From assembly GCA_039587215.1 (NCBI GenBank), contig JBDHIW010000002.1, forward strand, positions 1 to 64,000: DNA of 64,000 nt. The letters are read 5' to 3'. This DNA comes from CAMYLY01 sp039587215. Lineage in GTDB: Bacteria; Gemmatimonadota; Gemmatimonadetes; Gemmatimonadales; GWC2-71-9. The notes under the pieces were generated by a model. It was not told the DNA's origin. It was given only the letters and a program-made list of their open reading frames with translations, and did no database searches. Positions 19,153 through 27,101 of the stretch are shown in pieces. Numbering within the stretch: the stretch's first letter is position 1; each line of letters opens with the position of its first letter. Made by a program: the position numbers and the translations under genes.

Positions 19153-19168
19153 TGTTTCACGTGAAACA
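19153..19168. other. parS centromere site 2
   Basis: A second perfect 16-base parS, 36 bases from the first (centre to centre), flanked likewise by GG. Paired sites beside parAB are typical of chromosomal, origin-proximal loci. Confidence 0.97.
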
Positions 19169-19243
19169 CGGGAATAGCGCTTCGGACCGCGCACCCCTAT
19201 ATTCCCTGCCCCCTCGAGAATCCAGGTGTATTCCAGTTGTATA

Positions 19244-19249
19244 TATAAT
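19244..19249 (+). promoter_or_regulatory. Candidate -10 element of the parAB operon
   Basis: A consensus TATAAT in an AT-rich block 37 bases before the parA ATG; AAAGGA lies about 12 bases before the ATG as ribosome site. The nearby parS sites could let ParB influence this promoter. Confidence 0.55.
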
Positions 19250-19285
19250 CTTGTAAATACTTGTAGTAAAAGGATTTATGGTACA

Positions 19286-20107
19286 ATGACGCGGGTGATC
19301 GCGATCGCGAATCAGAAGGGTGGTGTCGGTAAGACGACGACCGCGGTGAACCTGGCCGCGTCGCTGGCGGCCGCGGAACAGCGGACGCTGCTCGTCGACG
19401 GCGACCCGCAGGCCAACGCGACGAGCGGTATCGGCCTGGATCGTGGCCAGATCGAGTCGTCCCTGTACGACACGCTCGTCAATGGCCTCCCGCTCAGTGC
19501 CGCGCTCGTGCGCAGCGTGAACTTCCCGCACCTCGATGTCGTGCCGTCGACGGAAGACCTGGTGGGTGCCGAGCTCGAACTGGTCAACCGGCCGCGACGC
19601 GAGTTCGTGATGCGCGAGGCCCTGGCTCCGCTGAGCGGTCACTACGATTTCATCCTGATCGACTGCCCGCCGTCGCTCGGGCTCATCACGCTGAACATGC
19701 TCACGGGTGCCGACGCGCTGCTGATTCCGATTCAGTGCGAGTACTACGCCCTGGAAGGTCTGTCGAAACTGTTGAACACCGTCCGACTCGTGCAGCAGAA
19801 CTGCAACGCGGCGCTCGGGATCGACGGCGTGTTGCTGACGATGTACGACGCCCGGCTCAATCTTTCCAAGCAGGTCGCCGGGGAGGCGAAGGAGTACTTC
19901 GGGTCGCAGGTCTACTCCACGGTCATTCCGCGAAATGTCCGCTTGGCCGAGGCGCCGAGCTTCGGCAAGCCGATTCTCCTGTATGACGTGCAGTCGGTGG
20001 GTGCGCAGACGTACCTCGCGCTGGCGCAGGAAGTGATTCGGCGGACGGCGGAGGGCCAGCAAGGCGCCGGGGGCGTTCCGACCCTCGTCGGTGAGGAACT
20101 GCCATGA
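19286..20107 (+). CDS. parA: Chromosome partitioning ATPase ParA/Soj
   Basis: 273 residues from ATG 19286; the open frame extends 20 codons further but begins within the promoter. The deviant Walker A KGGVGKTT (about 10-17) starts the protein directly, as in chromosomal Soj-type ParA lacking an N-terminal DNA-binding domain. Walker A' (LLVDGDPQ) and Walker B (ILIDCPPSLG) follow. ParA forms ATP-dependent dimers on the nucleoid that pull ParB-parS complexes. The ATGA overlap with parB shows coupled translation. The usual rsmG gene between mnmG and parA is absent here. Confidence 0.97.
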   Translation: MTRVIAIANQKGGVGKTTTAVNLAASLAAAEQRTLLVDGDPQANATSGIGLDRGQIESSLYDTLVNGLPLSAALVRSVNFPHLDVVPSTEDLVGAELELVNRPRREFVMREALAPLSGHYDFILIDCPPSLGLITLNMLTGADALLIPIQCEYYALEGLSKLLNTVRLVQQNCNAALGIDGVLLTMYDARLNLSKQVAGEAKEYFGSQVYSTVIPRNVRLAEAPSFGKPILLYDVQSVGAQTYLALAQEVIRRTAEGQQGAGGVPTLVGEELP

Positions 20108-20985
20108 GTGAATCGAAACGGCGATTGGGACGGGGACTCGAGGCGCTGTTGGGGCCGGCCCCCACCGTCGAGCGCGCGCGCGCATCGGGGCAGCTCAACG
20201 AGGTGTCGGTGGAGGCGATCCGCCCGAACCGCTTTCAGCCGCGGCGCACGTTCGACGACCAAGCGCTCAAGGAACTCGCGGAGTCGCTGGAGCGCGACGG
20301 GCTCCTGCAGCCCATCGTCGTCCGCAACGACGGTCCCGGACGCTTCGAGTTGATCGCCGGCGAGCGGCGCTTCCGCGCAGCGCAGAGCCTCGCATGGGAG
20401 CGGATCGGTGCCGTCGTGCGTGACGTGGACGACCGCACGATGCTCACGCTGGCGCTGGTCGAGAATCTGCAGCGCGACGCCCTCTCACCGATCGAGGAAG
20501 CGCGTGGGTATCAGCGACTCATCGACGAGTTTGCCTCCACCCAGCGGCAGGTGGGCGAACTCGTCGGACGGGACCGTACCACGGTCGCCAACGCGCTGCG
20601 TCTCCTGACGCTGCCCGACGACGTGCAGGACCTCGTCCACGCGGGGAGCCTGTCGGCGGGGCACGCCCGTGCGCTCCTGCAGTTCGAGACCGCGGACGCC
20701 ATCCGCAAGGCGGCACGCGCGATGATCGACGGCGGCATGTCGGTGCGCGAGGCCGAGACGCTCGCGCAGGCGACCACACGCGCGAAGGGTCGCGGCCAGC
20801 GAGGGGGGCGGCGCCCCGCGCCGGAAGTCCGCCGGCTCGAGGACGTCCTGCGTCGCCGTCTCCAAACGGACGTGTCGATCTCGCGCCGAGGGAAGGACAG
20901 CGGGCGAATCTCGGTGAACTTCTATTCGCACGATGATCTCGCGCGCGTGCTCGAGATCATCCTTGGCGAACCCTACGACGGATGA
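20104..20985 (+). CDS. parB: Chromosome partitioning protein ParB (CTPase)
   Basis: 293 residues. The N-terminal domain has Gly-Glu-Arg-Arg-Phe-Arg-Ala (about 85-91), the CTP-binding box, and Glu-Asn-Leu-Gln-Arg (about 119). A helix-turn-helix region (about 140-200) binds parS, and a basic linker leads to the C-terminal dimer domain. ParB clamps on DNA at the two upstream parS sites. It overlaps both parA and the M23 peptidase gene by four bases, so the three are tightly co-translated. Confidence 0.97.
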   Translation: MSESKRRLGRGLEALLGPAPTVERARASGQLNEVSVEAIRPNRFQPRRTFDDQALKELAESLERDGLLQPIVVRNDGPGRFELIAGERRFRAAQSLAWERIGAVVRDVDDRTMLTLALVENLQRDALSPIEEARGYQRLIDEFASTQRQVGELVGRDRTTVANALRLLTLPDDVQDLVHAGSLSAGHARALLQFETADAIRKAARAMIDGGMSVREAETLAQATTRAKGRGQRGGRRPAPEVRRLEDVLRRRLQTDVSISRRGKDSGRISVNFYSHDDLARVLEIILGEPYDG

Positions 20986-21776
20986 CCCGCCCGCCGCGCT
21001 CGCTCACGGTGGTGGTGCATCGCGACGGGGCCACGGAGTCCCGGTCGGTGCGCTTTCCGCTGTGGCTGGTGCGGCTGGCCGCCGTGGCGGCCGTCGCGTT
21101 CCTGGTTCTCGTGATCGTCGCGAGCGCACTGTACGCTCCCGTCGCGCGCACGGCCGCGCGCGTCCCGGGACTGGCCGGCGAGGTCGAGCGCCTGCGGGAA
21201 GAGAACGCGCAGGTGCGCGAGCTGGCCGGGCAACTCGCGGCGGTCGAGGCGAGCTACGATCAACTGCAGGAAATGCTCGGCGTCGATCTCGTGCCGAATC
21301 GCGCGCGGGTGGGTGCCGTGCCGGCCGTGGCCTATCCCATCCTCGCGAGCGCACCGGACGCGGCCGCCCACGATCCGACGATCCCGACGCGTCCCACACG
21401 GTGGCCGCTCGAGGAGCCCGGCATCGTGACGCGCGGACCGGTGGCGGCGAACGGAACGGCCGAGGCACACAGCGGTGTCGACGTCGCGGTCCCGGTCGGC
21501 ACGCCGATACGTGCTGCGGGCGGCGGCGTCGTCGTCGAGGCCGGCCGTGACGACGAGTACGGTCTGTTCGTGCGGTTGCGGCACGTCGGCGACATCGAGT
21601 CGATGTACGGACACGCGTCGCGCCTGTTGGTCGCGCGCGGCGACAGTGTGACGACGGGTCAGGTCATCGCCCTGTCCGGGTCGACGGGCCGATCCACCGC
21701 ACCACATCTGCATTTCGAGTTGTTTCGCGCCGGAGCGTCGATCGACCCGAGAAACGTGATCATCGAGGAGTCGTAA
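20982..21776 (+). CDS. Membrane-anchored M23 (LytM) endopeptidase, bactofilin-associated
   Basis: 264 residues: one membrane helix (about 26-50), a coiled-coil segment (about 63-95), then an M23 domain with zinc ligands in His-Ser-Gly-Val-Asp (about 162-166) and His-Leu-His (about 244-246), plus Tyr-Gly-His. It should cleave peptidoglycan cross-links in the periplasm. It starts inside the parB stop (ATGA) and its TAA directly abuts the bactofilin ATG. In other bacteria LmdC-type M23 enzymes act with a bactofilin encoded next door to shape the wall, so that role is likely here. Confidence 0.9.
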   Translation: MTRPPRSLTVVVHRDGATESRSVRFPLWLVRLAAVAAVAFLVLVIVASALYAPVARTAARVPGLAGEVERLREENAQVRELAGQLAAVEASYDQLQEMLGVDLVPNRARVGAVPAVAYPILASAPDAAAHDPTIPTRPTRWPLEEPGIVTRGPVAANGTAEAHSGVDVAVPVGTPIRAAGGGVVVEAGRDDEYGLFVRLRHVGDIESMYGHASRLLVARGDSVTTGQVIALSGSTGRSTAPHLHFELFRAGASIDPRNVIIEES

Positions 21777-22217
21777 ATGGCAGCATTCACGAGCGGCGGC
21801 GAGCGTGGCCGCGAACAGTCACGAGAGGGCAGCCTCTCGATCGTCGGCGCCGGCATGCGCATCGTCGGCGAGATGGCGACCGACGGCGTACTGAAGGTCG
21901 AGGGTGTGATTCACGGGAGCATCCGGGCAACGCAGCAGGTCGTCGTGGCGCGGGGCGGGTCCATCGTGGGAGACGTGTACACGCGCGAGGCCATCGTCGG
22001 CGGCACCGTCTCGGGGTCCATCTACGCCGATGCCCGGGTGGAGATTCAGGAGCAGGCCGAGGTGCACGGCGACATTGCGACCAAGACCCTGGTCGTTCAG
22101 GAGGACGGCGAGGTGAACGGGCACGTCCGCATGGGCGAGGTGAAGGCGATGGAGCTCGGTGCATCGGTGGCCGAGCCCAAGCCGTCGGCGGAGCGCATCG
22201 CCTCCGCGGTGCAGTAG
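21777..22217 (+). CDS. Bactofilin
   Basis: 146 residues with a central bactofilin domain (about 18-120): a right-handed beta-helix built from short repeats such as Gly-x-Ile-x-Gly-Asp-Val and Val-x-Gly-Ser-Ile-Tyr, flanked by short disordered ends. Bactofilins form nucleotide-free filaments under the inner membrane. The gene starts on the base after the M23 stop. Bactofilins position ParABC in Myxococcus and wall enzymes in other species; here both partner types share the operon. Confidence 0.93.
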   Translation: MAAFTSGGERGREQSREGSLSIVGAGMRIVGEMATDGVLKVEGVIHGSIRATQQVVVARGGSIVGDVYTREAIVGGTVSGSIYADARVEIQEQAEVHGDIATKTLVVQEDGEVNGHVRMGEVKAMELGASVAEPKPSAERIASAVQ

Positions 22218-22231
22218 CCGCGGCGGCGCCC

Positions 22232-22990
22232 GTGTCGGTCTCTAGAAACACCCTGGTCGAGTATCTCGACGCGTATCTCCGCGTCGAGGCGATCCCGGAC
22301 TATCCCCATGCGCTGAACGGCTTGCAGGTGGAAGGTGCTCCGGACGTATCCCGACTCGCGGTCGCGGTCGACGCCTGCCAGGCCACGATCGAGGGTGCGG
22401 CAGCGATGGATGCCGACCTCCTGCTCGTGCACCACGGGCTCTTCTGGGGCGGTCTCGAGCCCGTGGTAGGGCGGCACGCGGCGCGGCTCGGCCGCCTGTT
22501 GGGTTCGGCAACCTCGTTGTACGCCGCGCACATCCCACTGGATCTGCATCCCGAGGTGGGCAACAACGCGGTGCTGGCATCGCACCTCGGCCTCGCGTCA
22601 CCCGAACCCTTCGGAGCGTTCAACGGCATCCCAGTCGGTCTCGTGGGGGCCCTTGCAGTCGAACGGGAAGCGCTCGCGAACACCCTGGCCAATCTCCTGG
22701 GGGCCACGCCGCAGGTTCTGGCGCACGGTCCCGAGCGTACCGCCCGGGTCGCGATCATCACGGGGGGTGCTGGGAACATGATCGCGAGCGCCCGCGCGGC
22801 AGGGGCCGATACGTTCATCACGGGCGAGGGCGCCCACCACACGTTCTTCGACGCGGAAGAGTGGGGCATGAACGTCATCTACGCCGGCCACTACGCGACG
22901 GAGACCGTGGGTGTGCGAGCCCTGGCCGAGCACCTCGCGGAACGCTTCGAGCTTCCATGGGAGTTCATCGACCACCCGACCGGTCTGTGA
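22232..22990 (+). CDS. Nif3-like dinuclear metal protein (YqfO/YbgI family)
   Basis: 252 residues. Metal-binding His/Asp/Glu motifs are seen: Val-His-His-Gly-Leu-Phe-Trp (about 67-73), Asp-Leu-His-Pro-Glu (about 103) and, near the C-terminus, His-His-Thr-Phe with Gly-His-Tyr-Ala-Thr-Glu-Thr. The family forms toroidal hexamers and includes GTP cyclohydrolase 1 type 2-like enzymes, but its cellular role is unsettled. The GTG start follows bactofilin by 14 bases. It is probably part of the same transcript and overlaps capA at TGATG. Confidence 0.9.
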   Translation: MSVSRNTLVEYLDAYLRVEAIPDYPHALNGLQVEGAPDVSRLAVAVDACQATIEGAAAMDADLLLVHHGLFWGGLEPVVGRHAARLGRLLGSATSLYAAHIPLDLHPEVGNNAVLASHLGLASPEPFGAFNGIPVGLVGALAVEREALANTLANLLGATPQVLAHGPERTARVAIITGGAGNMIASARAAGADTFITGEGAHHTFFDAEEWGMNVIYAGHYATETVGVRALAEHLAERFELPWEFIDHPTGL

Positions 22991-24153
22991 TGCGCGCGGC
23001 GGGTCGGCGGGTCCTGGCGGCCCTGGCGCTCGCGATCGTCGGGGTGGCAGGGCGGAGCGACGCGCAGACGGACGCACTCGGAACGGCGCCCGCCGACTCG
23101 CTGGTCACACCACCGGACCCCGTGTTGGCCCGTCCCCTGCGTGTCTGCGGCAGTGGGGACCTCATGCTGGGCTCCGACCTCGATACCACCTGGGTCACGG
23201 CGGCGGCGCGCCGCGTCGGGCGCGCCGTTCCGGCCTTGCCGTCGGCGCCGGCGATGGTGGCCCCGCTCGTCCCGCTGCTGGCCGACGCGGACATCGTGCT
23301 CGTCAACGTGGAAGGTGCCATTGGGGAGGGGCCGGTCCCCCGCAAGTGCCGGCCTGGCTCCCGCTTCTGCTACGCGTTCCGTCAGCCGCCGGACCGGGCG
23401 GCCGCCATTGCCGGGTTGAGCGCGCGCGGGGTCGTCGTGGGCAACGTGGCCAACAACCACGCCATGGACGCCGGAGCGGCGGGCTTTGCAGAAACCCGGC
23501 AGATGCTGGAGACCGCGGGGGTCGGGGTGACCGGGGCCGACACGATCGCCACCGCGGTCGGCATCGGGTCCGATACCATCGGTGTTCTGGGATTTGCAAC
23601 GGCGCAGGCCGGTCCCGATCCGCGTGACCTCGCGGCCGTGCGCAGGCACGTGCGGCGGGCGGCGGACCGGTTCGGGCGGGTGGTCGTGACCATGCACATG
23701 GGCGCCGAGGGCGCGAGTGCGCAGCGCACCGGCGACAGCACCGAGATGTATCTGGGAGAGAATCGTGGCAACGTCGTCGCGTTCGCGCGGGCAGCGGCGG
23801 AGTCGGGTGCCGCATTCGTGATCGGCCACGGACCGCACGTGCTCCGCGCAGCGGAGTGGTGGCAGGGCAGTCTCCTCGTGTACTCGCTCGGCAACCTCCT
23901 CACCTACGGTCCGTTCAACATGAACCCGCCGCGTCACCACGGCGGGTTTGCCTGCGCCGTGATCGCCCCCGACGCATCCGTCTCGGACGGTGAGATCCGC
24001 TCCACACTCCAGCGGCGTCCCGGCATCGTGTCCGTAGACCCCGCGCACGGGGCCGGTGGGGTGGTCGACTCGCTGAGCCGGTTGGACTTTGGGGAGACGG
24101 GCGTGCGGATCGAGGCGGGTCAAATTCTCGACCCGGAGGGCGACGGCCGCTAA
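22990..24153 (+). CDS. Exported CapA family protein (metallophosphatase-like)
   Basis: 387 residues from the ATG overlapping the nif3 stop (TGATG). A signal peptide ends after about residue 26 (Ser-Asp-Ala-Gln). The CapA fold's conserved Gly-Asp-Leu-Met-Leu, Asn-Val-Glu-Gly, Asn-Asn-His-Ala-x-Asp and Gly-His-x-Pro-His motifs are all present. CapA/PgsA proteins take part in polyglutamate capsule synthesis in Bacillus, but most members in Gram-negatives have no known substrate and no pgsBC genes are seen here. It ends the parAB operon and shares CTAA with the next gene on the other strand. Confidence 0.88.
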   Translation: MRAAGRRVLAALALAIVGVAGRSDAQTDALGTAPADSLVTPPDPVLARPLRVCGSGDLMLGSDLDTTWVTAAARRVGRAVPALPSAPAMVAPLVPLLADADIVLVNVEGAIGEGPVPRKCRPGSRFCYAFRQPPDRAAAIAGLSARGVVVGNVANNHAMDAGAAGFAETRQMLETAGVGVTGADTIATAVGIGSDTIGVLGFATAQAGPDPRDLAAVRRHVRRAADRFGRVVVTMHMGAEGASAQRTGDSTEMYLGENRGNVVAFARAAAESGAAFVIGHGPHVLRAAEWWQGSLLVYSLGNLLTYGPFNMNPPRHHGGFACAVIAPDASVSDGEIRSTLQRRPGIVSVDPAHGAGGVVDSLSRLDFGETGVRIEAGQILDPEGDGR

Positions 24154-24457
24154 CCCTCGGTGCGCAGCGGGATGACGGAGCGGACGTCCAGCGTCTCGGC
24201 GCTCCGGGGTGTCACTCGGCAGAAGCACTCCGATCCGATCACGCGTTTCACCCCGAGCACTTCGGTTTCGTCGATGCTCGGGACCTCGTGGTAGACGACT
24301 TCCAGCGTCCGTCCCCCGACGATGCGGTAGGAAGCCGGCCGCCCGGCGAGGCGACCGTGCGGGTCCACGCCGGGCAGCCCTGCCGTGAGCCGGGCGCCAC
24401 CTCGGCGAGCCGCGCGCGGAGCGCAGGATCGGTCGCCGTGGTGGACGGGTCAGGCAT
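24150..24457 (-). pseudogene. Small hypothetical protein downstream of queG, frameshifted as read
   Basis: An ATG at 24455-24457 overlaps the queG stop by eight bases and opens a frame beginning Met-Pro-Asp-Pro that loses protein-like character after about 25 codons. A second frame, from about 24391, gives a convincing remainder (Gly-Arg-Pro-Ala-Ser-Tyr-Arg-Ile-Val-Gly-Gly-Arg onward) ending in TAG at 24150-24152. Adding one base near 24391-24397 joins them into a protein of about 102 residues. No family recognised. This is either a real frameshift or the second single-base error in the window. Confidence 0.55.
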
Positions 24458-25400
24458 CGGTCGGGCGCCGCGCACCGCGTACGGCGGCGGCGTTTCGCGT
24501 GAGGCCCTCGAGGCCGGGCCGTTCCAGCGGTGTCTGCCCGTAGCGAGCCGTGAACTCGCCCTCGGTCAACGCATCCAGTTCCTCGAGGTCGAGCCATGCG
24601 AGTGCAGGATCCAGCGCGAACGCTCCATCGCCGGTCACCGCAAATCGTTCGTTCCAGGGACACACGTCCTGACAGACGTCGCATCCGAACACCCAATCGT
24701 GGAGTGCCGGCGGCTCGGCGGCGTCGAACGAACCACGGTGTTCGATCGTGAGGTACGAGATGCAGCGTCGTGCGTCCAGGAGGCGGGCCTCCGGGAACGC
24801 GTCCGTCGGACACGCGTCGAGACAGCGACGGCAGGTGCCGCAGCGGTCGGCGGTGAAGGGCGCGTCGAGCGCGAGGTCGAGGTCGGTGAGCACGGTGGCG
24901 ATGAAGAAGAACGACCCAGCGCGGGGCGCGATGAGCATCGTGTTCTTCCCGATCCATCCGAGGCCGGCACGCTGCGCCAGTTCGCGTTCGGGGACCGGAC
25001 CGGCATCCACGAAGGGGCGCGCGATCGTGTCCGCCGCCCCGAGGGCGATGATGGCGTCCGCCAGGGCGCGCAGCGGGCCGGCGAGGCTCGTGTGGTAGTC
25101 CTCGCCGCGGGCGTATCTTGCGACGTGGCCCCACGAACCGTCGGGTGCCGGCGGGTCGGGGTGGTAGTAGTTCTTGAGGACCACGACCGCGCGGGTGGCG
25201 CCGGGGACGATCGTTTCGGGATGGAGGCGGCGGTCGGCCTGGCGGTGCATGTACCGCATGGTGCCGGCCATCCCCTCGCCGAGCCAGCGCCTGAGTTCGG
25301 CGGCGTGCGGCGTCGGCTCGAGATCGGTGATGCCCACGGCGTCGAACCCGAGGGTCAGCGCCTGGGCTTTGACCTCCCGTGCGCGGTCGTGCGCCGTCAC
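24450..25400 (-). CDS. queG: Epoxyqueuosine reductase
   Basis: 316 residues from the GTG at 25398-25400, which overlaps the upstream gene's stop (GTGA). QueG carries out the last step of queuosine synthesis in tRNA, using cobalamin and two [4Fe-4S] clusters. Both ferredoxin motifs are visible: CGTCRRCLDACP (about 194-205) and CDVCQDVCPWN (about 247-257), with single cysteines completing the sets. At 316 residues it is shorter than the E. coli enzyme (379) because it lacks the C-terminal HEAT-like extension, as in many bacteria. Its 3' end overlaps the frameshifted small gene. Confidence 0.92.
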   Translation of the reverse strand: MTAHDRAREVKAQALTLGFDAVGITDLEPTPHAAELRRWLGEGMAGTMRYMHRQADRRLHPETIVPGATRAVVVLKNYYHPDPPAPDGSWGHVARYARGEDYHTSLAGPLRALADAIIALGAADTIARPFVDAGPVPERELAQRAGLGWIGKNTMLIAPRAGSFFFIATVLTDLDLALDAPFTADRCGTCRRCLDACPTDAFPEARLLDARRCISYLTIEHRGSFDAAEPPALHDWVFGCDVCQDVCPWNERFAVTGDGAFALDPALAWLDLEELDALTEGEFTARYGQTPLERPGLEGLTRNAAAVRGARRPTDA

Positions 25401-25654
25401 TGGCGCAGGATGGCGCGCCGCCAGCGGGCGAAACGGATGACGTCGTCGAGCGGCGGCACGGCATCTTCGCTGCCGTAGGCCGTGTACATGCGCCAGCGGC
25501 GGTACTCCCGCGGGGGCAGGGGCAGGAAAGGCGGGCGGCGGTACCAGTGGCTGGCCCGGAATGCCCAGAGCGTGAGCAGGAGATCGACAGCCAGACGAGG
25601 ACGGACGATCGCGCGGGCTGCGAGCGCGACGAACAGTCGAAACCAACTCATCAT
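25397..25654 (-). CDS. Small basic membrane-associated protein
   Basis: 85 residues starting at Met 25652-25654. The N-terminal half is hydrophobic with several arginines (one or two membrane-associated helices at about 3-40). The C-terminal half is rich in Arg, Trp, Tyr and Pro. No family recognised. It overlaps queG by four bases and so shares its transcript. The start is uncertain because the divergent gene begins only 15 bases away on the other strand; two further in-frame Met codons exist nearby. Confidence 0.6.
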   Translation of the reverse strand: MMSWFRLFVALAARAIVRPRLAVDLLLTLWAFRASHWYRRPPFLPLPPREYRRWRMYTAYGSEDAVPPLDDVIRFARWRRAILRQ

Positions 25655-25669
25655 CGTAGGTGGACGCGC

Positions 25670-25915
25670 ATGCATTGGACCATTCAGAGCGTCTCACTCG
25701 TCGGAGCGACGTTTATTGTCGGCGCGTACGTCGCGCTCCAGCGCAAGTGGTGGACGCGTCACGGCACGGCCTATCTCGTGTTCAACCTTATTGGATCCCT
25801 GCTGCTGCTGCTAGTGGCGATCGTCGACCGACGGCTCGGGTTCATCGTGCTGGAGGTCGTGTGGGCCGCCGTGAGCGCGGACTCGCTGGTTCGCCGGAGG
25901 TCCCGAGCGACGTGA
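25670..25915 (+). CDS. CBU_0592-like small membrane protein
   Basis: 81 residues with two to three membrane helices: about 8-24, 32-50 and 55-70. The pattern of short helices, the central Asn-Leu-x-Gly-Ser-x-Leu-Leu segment and the length match the CBU_0592-type domain found in many bacteria, whose function is unknown. AGGTGG lies seven bases before the ATG. It stops 37 bases before the PLP enzyme gene, whose own promoter is at 25940. Confidence 0.75.
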   Translation: MHWTIQSVSLVGATFIVGAYVALQRKWWTRHGTAYLVFNLIGSLLLLLVAIVDRRLGFIVLEVVWAAVSADSLVRRRSRAT

Positions 25916-25939
25916 CCAGCCAGGGCCGGGGCCAGCCCG

Positions 25940-25945
25940 TATATT
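25940..25945 (+). promoter_or_regulatory. -10 element of the PLP enzyme operon, leaderless type
   Basis: TATATT ends seven bases before the ATG at 25953, the same spacing as at mnmG. No ribosome site is seen. Confidence 0.55.
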
Positions 25946-25952
25946 GGCGCGC

Positions 25953-27101
25953 ATGACCTCCTCCGCCGCGGCACTGCGGGATCTCTCGGCGTATCGCGAC
26001 GAGTTCCCGATCTTTCGGGACACGGCGTACCTGAACACGTGCTCGCTCGGCCCGCTCTCGGTGCGTTCCCGCGACCGGGTCGCCGACTTCCTGGACGTCT
26101 GGGACGCCCGCGGGGCGTCGGCGTGGTACGACGTCTGGTGGGAAGCGCTGGCAGAGCTCCGCGCGGGATACGGCGCCGTCATCGGTGCCCGGTCGGAGGA
26201 GATCGCACTCCACGCGTCCGTCTCGACGGCCACGAGCGTGGTGGCCGGACTTATCGACGCCGCCCAGCGCCCCAAGGTGGTGACCACCAACCTGGACTTC
26301 CCGACGGTCGCCTATCAGTGGCTCGCCAAGGAGTCGCGCGGGGTCGAGGTGGTGGTCGTGGAGAGCCCCGACGGGGTGACGGTGCCGCCCGAGCTCATCG
26401 CCGAGGCGGTGGATGACCGCACCGCGGTCGTCGCGACGTCGCACGTCTACTTCACGACCGGCGCCATTCAAGATGTCCAGGCAGTCGCCGCGATCGCGCA
26501 TCGTCACGGTGCGCTCTGTTTCATCGACGCCTATCAGAGCGTCGGACAACTCCCCGTCGACGTGCACGCCCTCGGCGTCGACGCGCTGTGCGCCGGCGGA
26601 CTCAAGTGGCTGCTCGGCGGCCCCGGGATCGTCTTCCTCTACGTCCGCGACGACCTCATCGAATCCCTCACGCCGACCGTGACGGGGTGGTTCGCGCATG
26701 CGGAGCAGTTTGCGTTCGATCCGACCCGGATGGCGTGGCACGACGACGCCCGGCGCTTCGAGATGGGGACGCCGGCCCTCGCCGCCGTGTACGCGCAGCT
26801 CGGCGGGCTCGAGATCCTGCGAGAGATCGGCCTGCCGACCGTCCGGTCCGCGACGGCCGCGCTGACGGAGGATCTCATCGACCGCGCCCGCGCCGCGGGG
26901 CTCACGCTCACGACGGCGCCCCGCGCGGATGCGCGTTCGGCCATCGTCATGGTGCAGCATGCTGCGCCGGCGGAGGGGGTCGCGGCGTTGGTCCGCGCCG
27001 GGGTGATCGCCGACGCCCGCCCGGGGCACATCCGCCTGTCACCTTTCTTCTACAACACACCAGACGACTATGTCCGAGCCATCGAAACCCTCCGGTCCTG
27101 A
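25953..27101 (+). CDS. Class V aminotransferase-fold PLP enzyme
   Basis: 382 residues. The PLP Lys is in Gly-Gly-Leu-Lys-Trp-Leu-Leu-Gly-Gly (about 217), preceded by Asp-Ala-Tyr-Gln-Ser-Val-Gly, the pattern of the kynureninase/selenocysteine lyase/isopenicillin epimerase-like group. It lacks the mobile active-site Cys seen in SufS, so it is not a second group II desulfurase. The substrate cannot be assigned. It overlaps the LOG gene by 32 bases, and the deoxyhypusine synthase-like gene follows directly, so the three are probably expressed together. Confidence 0.85.
   Translation: MTSSAAALRDLSAYRDEFPIFRDTAYLNTCSLGPLSVRSRDRVADFLDVWDARGASAWYDVWWEALAELRAGYGAVIGARSEEIALHASVSTATSVVAGLIDAAQRPKVVTTNLDFPTVAYQWLAKESRGVEVVVVESPDGVTVPPELIAEAVDDRTAVVATSHVYFTTGAIQDVQAVAAIAHRHGALCFIDAYQSVGQLPVDVHALGVDALCAGGLKWLLGGPGIVFLYVRDDLIESLTPTVTGWFAHAEQFAFDPTRMAWHDDARRFEMGTPALAAVYAQLGGLEILREIGLPTVRSATAALTEDLIDRARAAGLTLTTAPRADARSAIVMVQHAAPAEGVAALVRAGVIADARPGHIRLSPFFYNTPDDYVRAIETLRS

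Noticed and set aside
18972..19169. A 65-codon minus-strand frame through the parS sites
   Set aside because: It simply translates the parS palindromes and the antisense of mnmG; no protein character.
24248..24475. The 75-codon minus-strand frame at 24248-24475 as a complete gene
   Set aside because: Only its first 25 or so codons look coding; the remainder is Ser/Arg/Thr-rich out-of-frame translation of the better frame that ends at 24150.
25953..27101. Second SufS-type cysteine desulfurase
   Set aside because: It has the class V fold and PLP Lys but lacks the mobile active-site Cys, so desulfurase activity is not supported.
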